Source: an uncultured Collinsella sp.
GTDB lineage: Bacteria > Actinomycetota > Coriobacteriia > Coriobacteriales > Coriobacteriaceae
Length of the DNA stretch: 30,126 bases
NCBI GenBank assembly: GCA_900543945.1
Contig: UQTN01000007.1
Location: forward strand, 1-30,126
Direction of reading: 5' to 3'
Position numbers and translations under genes: made by a program. Within the stretch, counting starts at the first letter, position 1; every line of letters begins with the position of its first letter. Positions 24,982 to 30,126 of the stretch are shown here, piece by piece. The notes below the pieces were generated by a model. It was not told the DNA's origin and did not search any database. It was given only the letters and a program-made list of their open reading frames with translations.

Positions 24982-25012
24982 CACCATAAAGGCACCTGCC
25001 CCCTTTGTGGTG
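24982..25012 (-). repeat. CAAAGGGGCAGG palindromic repeat, inverse orientation
   Basis: CACCATAAAGG (24982-24992) pairs with CCTTTGTGGTG (25002-25012), with one G-U pair. An outer CCGACC/GGTCGG pair (near 24965 and 25020) could extend it. It lies just beyond the alternating repeat array. Confidence 0.7.
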
Positions 25013-25030
25013 GTGGGGCGGTCGGCATAG

Positions 25031-25066
25031 AAAAAGTCCCCGCCGGGCGTGTGCTCGACGGGGACT
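25031..25066 (-). terminator. Rho-independent terminator of the nfnAB operon
   Basis: On the minus strand AGTCCCCG (25066-25059) pairs with CGGGGACT (25042-25035), with a 16-base loop. A run of T follows (AAAAA at 25031-25035 on the plus strand). It lies 31 bases past the nfnB stop codon. Confidence 0.8.
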
Positions 25067-25096
25067 CTGCCGTTTGATGGCTAGCGCTGTGGGTGA

Positions 25097-26506
25097 TTAC
25101 TCGCCCAGCAGGCTCTTGGTGATGGAAGCAGCGGCCTTCTTGCCGGCGCCCATCGCCAGAATGACCGTAGCGGCACCGGTGACGATGTCGCCGCCGGCCC
25201 AGATGCGGGGATCGGTGGTCTGGCCGGTCTCCTCGTCGGCGACGATGTAGCCCCACTTGTTGAGCTCCATCTTGCCGCCGATCTTGGCAGCGAAGGGGTT
25301 GGCGTTGGTGCCGATAGCCGAGATCGCGACGTCGCAGGGGATCTCTTCGATGGCGCCCTCGATGGGCACCGGGCGACGGCGGCCGGACTCGTCGGGCTCG
25401 CCGAGCTCCATCTTCTGGACCTTGACGGCGCACACGGAGCCGTCCTCGCCAGCGACAAACTCGAGCGGGGAGACGAGCGGTAGAACCTCGACGCCCTCGG
25501 CCTTGGCATGGTGCAGCTCAGCGCGACGGCAGGGCATCTCATCCTCGGTACGACGATAGGCGATGATGGCGTGCTCGGCGCCCAGGCGCTTGGCGGTACG
25601 GACGGCGTCCATAGCCACGTTGCCGCCACCAAAGACGACGACGTTCTTGCCGTGCTTGGTGGGGGTGTCGTACTCGGGGAACTTGTTGGCCTTCATCAGG
25701 TTCACGCGGGTGAGGTACTCGTTCGCGAAGAAGACGTTGGGCAGGTTCTCGCCGGGGACGTTGAGGAACTTGGGCAGGCCGGCGCCAGTCGCCACGTAGA
25801 TGGCGTCGAAGCCCTGCTCGAACAGCTCCTCGGCCGTGGCCATGTTGCCCACGACGGAGTTGTACTCAAACTTGACGCCTATGTCCTCCAGGCCGTCAAT
25901 CTCGCGCTTGACGACTGCCTTGGGCAGACGGAACTCGGGGATGCCGTAGACCAGCACGCCGCCGCCGGTAAAGAATGCCTCGAAGACGGTGACGTCAAAG
26001 CCGTTGCGGGCGAGCTCGCCGGCGCAGGTGATGCCGGACGGGCCGGAGCCGACGACGGCGACCTTCTTGCCGTTCTTGGGAGCCATCTTGGGCGTGGAGG
26101 CGAGCTCGGGGCGGTCACCCAGGAAGCGCTCGAGCTGGCCGATGGCCACGGGCTCGGACTTCTTACCACGGATGCACTTGCCCTCGCACTGGTTCTCCTG
26201 CGGGCAGACGCGGCCGCAGATAGCGGGAAGCATGGAGTCCTCGCGGATGGTATCGAGGGCGCCGCCGAAGTCCTTCGCGCGGATCTGCTCGATAAAGCGG
26301 GGAATGTTGATGTTGACGGGGCAGCCCTCAACACAGAACGGCTTCTTGCAGTTGAGGCAGCGCTCGGCCTCGGCCAGCGCCATCTCCTCGGTGAAGCCCT
26401 TGTCGACGGGGCGGAAGTCGCAGGCGCGCTCGGCAGCCGGCTCCTCGTTATCGGGGGTGCGGGGCGACTTCATATCGGCAACGAAACGACCGTTAACTAG
26501 TGGCAT
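25097..26506 (-). CDS. nfnB: NfnB-like large subunit (GltD/NADPH-dependent glutamate synthase small-chain family)
   Basis: The 469-residue flavoprotein belongs to the GltD-like family. Two four-cysteine groups at the N terminus, Cys50/53/58/62 (CLNCKKPFCVEGCP) and Cys97/101/107/111 (CGRVCPQENQCEGKC), bind two 4Fe-4S clusters. VVGSGPSG at 151-158 binds FAD, VVVFGGGNVAMDAVRTAKRLG binds NADPH, and WAGGDIVTG near the end closes the FAD site. Such proteins are often annotated as homotetrameric glutamate synthase. The adjoining PyrK-like gene makes NfnAB, the NADH-dependent reduced ferredoxin:NADP oxidoreductase, the better reading. In NfnAB, electron bifurcation links NADH, ferredoxin and NADP. 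ATG 26506 lies inside the last codons of nfnA, so the two are translationally coupled. No GltB large chain is present. Confidence 0.88.
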   Translation of the reverse strand: MPLVNGRFVADMKSPRTPDNEEPAAERACDFRPVDKGFTEEMALAEAERCLNCKKPFCVEGCPVNINIPRFIEQIRAKDFGGALDTIREDSMLPAICGRVCPQENQCEGKCIRGKKSEPVAIGQLERFLGDRPELASTPKMAPKNGKKVAVVGSGPSGITCAGELARNGFDVTVFEAFFTGGGVLVYGIPEFRLPKAVVKREIDGLEDIGVKFEYNSVVGNMATAEELFEQGFDAIYVATGAGLPKFLNVPGENLPNVFFANEYLTRVNLMKANKFPEYDTPTKHGKNVVVFGGGNVAMDAVRTAKRLGAEHAIIAYRRTEDEMPCRRAELHHAKAEGVEVLPLVSPLEFVAGEDGSVCAVKVQKMELGEPDESGRRRPVPIEGAIEEIPCDVAISAIGTNANPFAAKIGGKMELNKWGYIVADEETGQTTDPRIWAGGDIVTGAATVILAMGAGKKAAASITKSLLGE

Positions 26507-27336
26507 GCGCAGCTCTTTTCCTCATAGGCCTTGAGGGACTCGCCCTCTTCGGAACGGTAAGCGGCCTGGCGGGCACGAAGGTCATCCCAGTCGACCAGGG
26601 TGGCATCGAAGTCGGGGCCGTCGACGCAAGCGAACTTGGTCACGCCGCCCACCTCGACGCGGCAGCAGCCGCACATGCCGGTGCCGTCAACCATGATGGG
26701 GTTGAGCGACGCGGTGATGGGGGTGTCGTACTTCTGGGCGGTGAGGGTCGAGAACTTCATCATCGGAACGGGGCCGACGCAGAAGACCTGGCTCACGGCC
26801 TTGTCCTGCAGCAGACGCTCCAGCGGAGCGGTGACAACGCCCTGCTCGCCGTAGGAGCCGTCGTCGGTGGTGATGTGGATGTGGTCCTCGTCGAGGAGCT
26901 CGCGGAACTGGTCCTCCATGAGCAGGAGGTCCTTGGTGCGGGCGCCCATGATGGCGTGCACCTCGTGGCCGGTTTCGACCAGGTGCTTGGCGACCGGGAA
27001 GGCAATTGCCAGGCCGACGCCGCCGCCAATGACGGCGCAGGGGCCCTCGGCCATCTCGGTGGGAACGCCCAACGGGCCCACGACGTCGCGCAGCGACTCG
27101 CCGGCCTCGTAAGTGGACAGCATCTCGGTGGTCTTGCCGATCACCATGAAGATGAACTCGACCCAGCCCTCGTCGCCGTTCCAGCCGGCCAGGGTAAACG
27201 GGACACGCTCGCCCGTCTCGTTGGCGCGAACCATGAGGAACTGTCCAGCGTGCGCATGCTTGGCGATTGCAGGCGCCTCGATGCGGAACTTGAACACCTT
27301 CTCCGAGAACTGCGTCTTCTCCAGGATCTTATACAT
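26497..27336 (-). CDS. nfnA: NfnA-like small subunit (PyrK-type FAD/2Fe-2S ferredoxin-NADP reductase family)
   Basis: The 279-residue protein has a ferredoxin-reductase fold. The FAD-binding barrel contains RVPFTLAGW (44-52), the NAD-binding domain starts with AVIGGGVGLAIAFPVAKHL (from 101), and VFCVGPVPMMK (185-194) is typical of PyrK. The cluster motif DGTGMCGCCRVEV with Cys222, Cys224 or Cys225, plus Cys237 in FACVDGPDFD, binds one 2Fe-2S centre. There is no dihydroorotate dehydrogenase gene beside it, and the partner is a GltD-like protein, which fits NfnA rather than PyrK. ATG 27336 follows AGAGGGG. The gene overlaps nfnB by ten bases. The CACxH tail adds two cysteines of unknown use. 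A sulfide-dehydrogenase-type activity is a possible alternative name for the same complex. Confidence 0.88.
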   Translation of the reverse strand: MYKILEKTQFSEKVFKFRIEAPAIAKHAHAGQFLMVRANETGERVPFTLAGWNGDEGWVEFIFMVIGKTTEMLSTYEAGESLRDVVGPLGVPTEMAEGPCAVIGGGVGLAIAFPVAKHLVETGHEVHAIMGARTKDLLLMEDQFRELLDEDHIHITTDDGSYGEQGVVTAPLERLLQDKAVSQVFCVGPVPMMKFSTLTAQKYDTPITASLNPIMVDGTGMCGCCRVEVGGVTKFACVDGPDFDATLVDWDDLRARQAAYRSEEGESLKAYEEKSCACH

Positions 27337-27441
27337 AGAACCCCTCTCTTGTTAGGGCGGCCGAACCGTGCCTCCACGGAAATGGACGGTAGCCCGAGTA
27401 AAACCGTACGCGCACAGGCGTTGTGCAGACATACGGTGCAA

Positions 27442-27447
27442 ATTATA
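27442..27447 (-). promoter_or_regulatory. -10 element of the nfnAB promoter
   Basis: A consensus TATAAT on the minus strand lies 105 bases before the nfnA start codon. The -35 position does not match consensus. A leader of roughly 95 bases is implied. Confidence 0.5.
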
Positions 27448-27503
27448 CCCTCATGGACATGCTGTTTACGTGTGTCTTCGGCGGTTGGGAAAAGGGTTTA
27501 TCC

Positions 27504-27542
27504 CGACCTACCAAAAAGGGACAGGTTTATTTTGGTCGGTTT
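27504..27542 (+). repeat. Palindromic repeat with GGGACAGGT core
   Basis: CGACCTACCAAAA (27504-27516) and TTTTGGTCGGTTT (27530-27542) are imperfect inverted arms around AGGGACAGGTTTA. It closely resembles the repeat at 5367-5407. Confidence 0.65.
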
Positions 27543-27558
27543 TATCAGGCAAAACGGC

Positions 27559-27600
27559 AAAGGGGGCCGGCCTCGCGCATCGGTGGGGCCGGCCCCCTTT
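27559..27600 (-). terminator. GC-rich hairpin, probable pth terminator
   Basis: A perfect 14-bp stem pairs AAAGGGGGCCGGCC (27559-27572) with 27587-27600. On the minus strand it is followed by CCGTTTTG, a weak U-tract, so termination is likely but not certain. Confidence 0.6.
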
Positions 27601-27667
27601 GGGGCGCTGCATATGTATGGCGGCGCAGGACTTATTGCGATGCGGCCGCGGCGGCGTTTTCGCATAT

Positions 27668-27706
27668 AAAACCTGCCAAAATTAACATCCCTAAATGGTA
27701 GGTTTT
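27668..27706 (-). repeat. Palindromic repeat overlapping the pth stop codon
   Basis: AAAACCTGCCA (27668-27678) and TGGTAGGTTTT (27696-27706) are the same arms as in the repeat at the purF stop. On the minus strand the arm starts within the pth TAA, in the same orientation to its gene as at purF. The core is altered to AGGGATGTTA. Confidence 0.7.
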
Positions 27707-28334
27707 AGTGCTTGCCGTTGGCGGAAGCGGCACCGTTTACGTGATCGCGGGCGTAGATTACGCCGTGGACGATGGCCAAACCGGCGGCATCTGCGGCGCG
27801 GGTGCAGGTGTCCTGGAAGCCCTCGGCCTCGCGGGCGCGCAGCTGCTTAAGCACATAGTCTGCGACGGCCATCTTGCCGGGAGGGTTGCCGATGCCGGTG
27901 CGGATGCGGCTGAAGTCGCGGCTGCCCATCTTGTCGATGATGGAACGCAGGCCGTTGTGGCCAGCATGGCCGCCGCCCACCTTAACACGCACGTCGCCGG
28001 CGGGAATATCGAGCTCGTCGTGGATTACGAGCAGCTCCTCGGCCTTGATCTTGTACTCGCGGCAGAGCTTGGAGATGGGGCCGCCCGAGGTGTTCATGAA
28101 TGACTGCGGCTTGACCAGCACAATCTGGCGTTTGCCGCCCTCTTCCTCGGCATCGTTGATATTGATGAGCGCGACCTCGGCACCGGCCTGATTTTTCCAA
28201 TACGTGACACCGGCCTGACGGGCCAGCTCGTCGATTGCCTTAAAGCCGGCGTTGTGGCGGGTCTCGGCATATTCCTCGCCCGGGTTGCCAAGCCCGGCAA
28301 CCATGCGAATCTTAAGCGGCTGTGCAGCTGCCAT
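27705..28334 (-). CDS. pth: Peptidyl-tRNA hydrolase (Pth)
   Basis: Pth releases peptides from peptidyl-tRNA that drops off ribosomes, recycling tRNA in the cytosol. The 209-residue protein has the family blocks in order: MVAGLGNPGEEYAETRHNAGF (with the catalytic His of TRHNAGF), LVKPQSFMNTSGG, LLVIHDELDIPAGDVRVKVGGG, HAGHNGLRSI and RIRTGIGNPPG. Length is normal. Two in-frame ATGs occur. The second (28334) is chosen because GAAAGG then lies six bases before it, whereas the first (28340) touches that site directly. The gene stands alone on the minus strand, with a palindromic repeat starting in its stop codon and a probable terminator beyond. Ribosome release genes often near pth in other phyla are not seen here. 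Confidence 0.96.
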   Translation of the reverse strand: MAAAQPLKIRMVAGLGNPGEEYAETRHNAGFKAIDELARQAGVTYWKNQAGAEVALININDAEEEGGKRQIVLVKPQSFMNTSGGPISKLCREYKIKAEELLVIHDELDIPAGDVRVKVGGGHAGHNGLRSIIDKMGSRDFSRIRTGIGNPPGKMAVADYVLKQLRAREAEGFQDTCTRAADAAGLAIVHGVIYARDHVNGAASANGKH

Positions 28335-28685
28335 GTTCATCCTTTCGTTGATTTGTCGCCTGCTATGGTGAGCGACCCTGTTGCCGCTGTCAAATGGAGG
28401 GCAATTGAGGTGAGTTGAGGGCGTTTGAGCGGTTGCAGGAAACCGGGGTGGACAGTTAGTTCAGATTTGTATAAAGCAAGAGGCTCTCGGCTGCCAAAAT
28501 CGGAGACATGGAGCCGTTTCGGTGCTTTGGGGCGCACGTTTTGCGCTATTTCGAAGCCATTCGAGCCTTTAAATGAGGTGATTGGCCCCGAGATGGCAGC
28601 AAAGCGCCTTGAAATAAGCCGTCTGTTTATACAAATCTGAACTAACTGTCCAGCCTTGCTCGGCGATGTTGTCGAGATACGCTTT
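28335..28685. other. Gene-free region holding the MITE-like element
   Basis: These 351 bases contain the pth leader and, from 28449 to 28652, the inverted-repeat element. Frames crossing the element are short, lack a good ribosome binding site, and are not called genes. Confidence 0.7.
28449..28652. mobile_element. 204-bp MITE-like element with perfect 27-bp terminal inverted repeats
   Basis: The bases 28449-28475 (starting TGGACAGTTAGTTCAGATTT) are an exact inverse of 28626-28652. Between them are 150 bases with no credible gene. No clear target-site duplication flanks the ends. A third copy of the end sequence lies at 29978-30003. This fits a non-autonomous element moved by a transposase elsewhere, though no transposase is in the window. 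Confidence 0.75.
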
Positions 28686-29813
28686 CTAGACCGGCGCGAG
28701 GCCGATTCCGGCCCGAAGGGCGTTGAGCCATGCGGCTTGACGTTTGCGATAACCCTTGATGCGATAGCGGAACCGAACCCCAGCGAGTCGATGCATCATT
28801 TGTGCGAAGGCTTCGAGCGCAACAAGGTCTTTCATTTGGTCGCGATTGATAACCAGGACGTGGATGCCCATTGCCTTGAGTCCATTATTTCGATTGCCAT
28901 CGTGGATGCGAGCATTTTGAAGCTCATGCCCAATTCCGTTGTATTCGTTGTCGACTCCGGCTGCCGGGCAATATAGGTCGCAGATGGCATAGGGGATGCC
29001 TGAGGACATGTTGACCGCAAGAGTGTCGAAGTCGATTCGATGGTTGAGTAGCAGGCCTCCCATGGGCAGGCTGCAGCATCCGAATCCGCCAAAGCGCATG
29101 GGCGCGCCCAGGACGGCGAACATTAAGGACTCCGCTGGGGATGCGGATCCTGCTCGGGCGAGTCTGACGGCCGTGCGAAACGAGGCGTAGGAGCTACTTT
29201 TGGCAAACTGTGCGACTGCCTCGAGCTCATTTATGGTTGTGGCAGGCTCGCATTTGTAGTGCGCCTGTTCGTAGCGGGTTTCGTCTTGCTTTCCGGGTGC
29301 CGGCTGGCCGCCATGACAATCAAGATCGTCCATCGCTTCGGAGCTACCGGCCTTGGGCCACGTGTCGTCGTGGGCGATGGGGTTGGTTATCTCGGGCGGA
29401 AGGGAGTAGGACCCCAGCAGCTCCATGAGAAGCATCAGGACTTTGGCTACAGGCTCATTCCTAGAGCACAACATGGCTGTCATGGCGGGAGACGTTGCGT
29501 AGATGTCAGCTTCGATGTGCATGATTGCTTCCGCGGGAAGCGGGGCGGTGACGCTGTGCTGGAGAAGACGTCCGTCGGGCCGTCTGTTGTTGCCGCCGGC
29601 AACAAGGAGATCTAGGCGCTCGGAGTCGTCTTCGCTCCAGGCGTCAAGCATCGCAAGAGCTACAAAGTCTATGGCGTCCTTGTTGGGAACACAACTTGCA
29701 AGGGCTTGTGCCTGTTGCCTGTCATCGATGATGCCCCACGGAAGCGCAGAGTACGCCCGTCGAGCGCGGCGAATTGCGCGGAGGGCGGAGAAATGTGAGA
29801 TCACAGTGGTCAT
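28686..29813 (-). CDS. Hypothetical protein with DUF559/Vsr-like nuclease-fold C terminus
   Basis: The 375-residue protein is not firmly recognised. The N terminus (ISHFSALRAIRRARRAY) and the SPAESLMFAVLGAPMRFGGFG block recall proteins of Coriobacteriia linked to AbiEi- or DUF559-type families. The C-terminal part has Asp279 in CDLYCP, Glu290 in NEYNGIGHE, and DGNRNNGLKAMGIHVLVI, which fits the D, ExN/K and following helix of PD-(D/E)XK or Vsr-like nucleases. The tail is basic. Residues about 150-200 look unstructured. ATG 29813 has no Shine-Dalgarno; TACTTT lies six bases before it, so a leaderless message is possible. No partner toxin or antitoxin gene is adjacent. It is bracketed by outward-facing copies of a 26-27-bp repeat, suggesting it travels with, or between, mobile elements. 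Confidence 0.55.
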   Translation of the reverse strand: MTTVISHFSALRAIRRARRAYSALPWGIIDDRQQAQALASCVPNKDAIDFVALAMLDAWSEDDSERLDLLVAGGNNRRPDGRLLQHSVTAPLPAEAIMHIEADIYATSPAMTAMLCSRNEPVAKVLMLLMELLGSYSLPPEITNPIAHDDTWPKAGSSEAMDDLDCHGGQPAPGKQDETRYEQAHYKCEPATTINELEAVAQFAKSSSYASFRTAVRLARAGSASPAESLMFAVLGAPMRFGGFGCCSLPMGGLLLNHRIDFDTLAVNMSSGIPYAICDLYCPAAGVDNEYNGIGHELQNARIHDGNRNNGLKAMGIHVLVINRDQMKDLVALEAFAQMMHRLAGVRFRYRIKGYRKRQAAWLNALRAGIGLAPV

Positions 29814-29977
29814 AGCTATAAAGTACTAAGCCGTCGGCGAAATGATGCAGCCGTGGCGTTCTTTTCGCTCAAAGGGGCGTCGTGCGCCGCAGACGGTAGC
29901 AGATCGTGCGAGGGGCCTTGAAAAAGCGGGGCTCAGGGCGCTTGTTTGACCTTGGAGGCATGGATCGAGATAGGTGT

Positions 29978-30003
29978 TGGACAGTTAGTTCAGATTTGTA
30001 TAA
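29978..30003 (+). repeat. Third copy of the 26-bp mobile-element end repeat
   Basis: The first 26 bases match 28449-28474 exactly, then the sequence diverges. If it opens a 204-bp element like the first, its other end would fall near 30181, outside the window. It and 28626-28652 are inverted copies flanking the nuclease-like gene. Confidence 0.75.
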
Positions 30004-30097
30004 GGCGATTGAAGCGTTCCGCCATTGTCGAAGGGTTCGGTGGGCAAAATAGAGTGAATGGCATAGTGAAGAGGTAGCGCACAGAGATGTGGTGTAA

Positions 30098-30119
30098 GAG
30101 GCGGGGCATGCCCCGCCTC
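30098..30119. other. 22-bp perfect GC palindrome
   Basis: GAGGCGGGGCA (30098-30108) is exactly inverted at 30109-30119. There is no T-run, so a terminator role is uncertain, and a hairpin would need to open several central pairs to form a loop. Confidence 0.5.
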
Positions 30120-30126
30120 CGCCCTT

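Larger units (their letters stand above)
24704..25096. other. Gene-free region between convergent adhesin and nfnB genes
   Basis: These 393 bases hold no credible gene. They contain a 37-base spacer similar to the one after the first surface-protein gene, the alternating repeat array (24741-24956), a CAAAGG palindrome (24982-25012) and the nfnB terminator (25031-25066). The short frames crossing it are made of repeat sequence. Confidence 0.8.
27337..27704. other. Gene-free region between nfnA and pth
   Basis: These 368 bases contain a minus-strand -10 for nfnA (27442-27447), a GGGACAGG palindrome (27504-27542), the pth terminator hairpin (27559-27600) and a second palindrome at the pth stop codon. 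No gene was found; the plus-strand frame that crosses it is antisense to nfnA. Confidence 0.75.
29814..30126. other. Gene-free right end of the window
   Basis: These 313 bases hold a third copy of the mobile-element end repeat (29978-30003) and a GC palindrome (30098-30119). No gene was found; the sequence is cut at 30126, so an element or gene may continue beyond. Confidence 0.6.

Noticed and set aside
25508..26500. 330-residue plus-strand frame opposite nfnB
   Set aside because: It is antisense to nfnB, which has intact cysteine and dinucleotide motifs. No ribosome binding site or family signal supports it.
26500..27669. 389-residue plus-strand frame opposite nfnA
   Set aside because: It is antisense to nfnA and then crosses repeats and a terminator hairpin; no protein family signal is seen.
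28449..28652. Insertion sequence carrying its own transposase
   Set aside because: The 150-base interior is too short and has no credible coding frame, so it is treated as a non-autonomous element.

Overview
The window looks like a chromosomal segment from a high-G+C, Gram-positive gut actinobacterium of the Coriobacteriia, most likely Collinsella or a close relative. This is an inference from several things: G+C-rich codon use, a class B sortase with sortable surface proteins, a twelve-helix-type membrane protein fused to a LuxR helix-turn-helix, a BspA-like leucine-rich-repeat adhesin, and an electron-bifurcating NfnAB-type pair. No rRNA, tRNA, phage or transposase gene was seen.

Layout. 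1-3412: purE, a class B sortase and a divergent MoaE-like protein on the plus strand, closed by a strong bidirectional terminator against a convergent CmpB-type membrane protein gene. 3413-7395: purF, purM and purN on the plus strand, the last two overlapping. 7396-9877: a lone PTS EIIA, a membrane-anchored parvulin-type foldase and a GatB/YqeY-domain protein, with palindromic repeats between them. 9878-13820: a four-gene polar amino-acid ABC uptake operon (ATPase, binding lipoprotein, two permeases) followed by a cytidylate-kinase-like gene. 13825-15228 (minus): the membrane-bound LuxR regulator, divergent from the next genes. 15331-25012: two cell-wall surface proteins of 785 and 2211 residues, each framed by the same set of palindromic DNA modules. 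25031-27336 (minus): nfnB and nfnA. 27705-28334 (minus): pth. 28449-30003: a 204-bp MITE-like element with perfect 27-bp terminal inverted repeats, a nuclease-fold-like gene, and a further copy of the terminal repeat.

How the parts relate. PurE, PurF, PurM and PurN belong to de novo purine synthesis. The ABC genes would import a polar amino acid. NfnA and NfnB would form one enzyme that couples NADH, ferredoxin and NADP. The two surface proteins carry C-terminal sorting signals (LAATG and LVNTG, a hydrophobic helix, a basic tail), and the sortase at 622-1620 is one candidate anchoring enzyme.

The most striking signal lies outside the genes. At least ten intergenic palindromes carry a GGGGAC-like core inside arms that differ from copy to copy but stay self-complementary. 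Both surface-protein genes share a 5' palindrome with compensatory base changes and a 3' module (sorting tail, 37-nt spacer, TGTTACAGAT palindrome). After the second gene this palindrome becomes a six-unit array of alternating 15-nt repeats at a 40-41-bp period.
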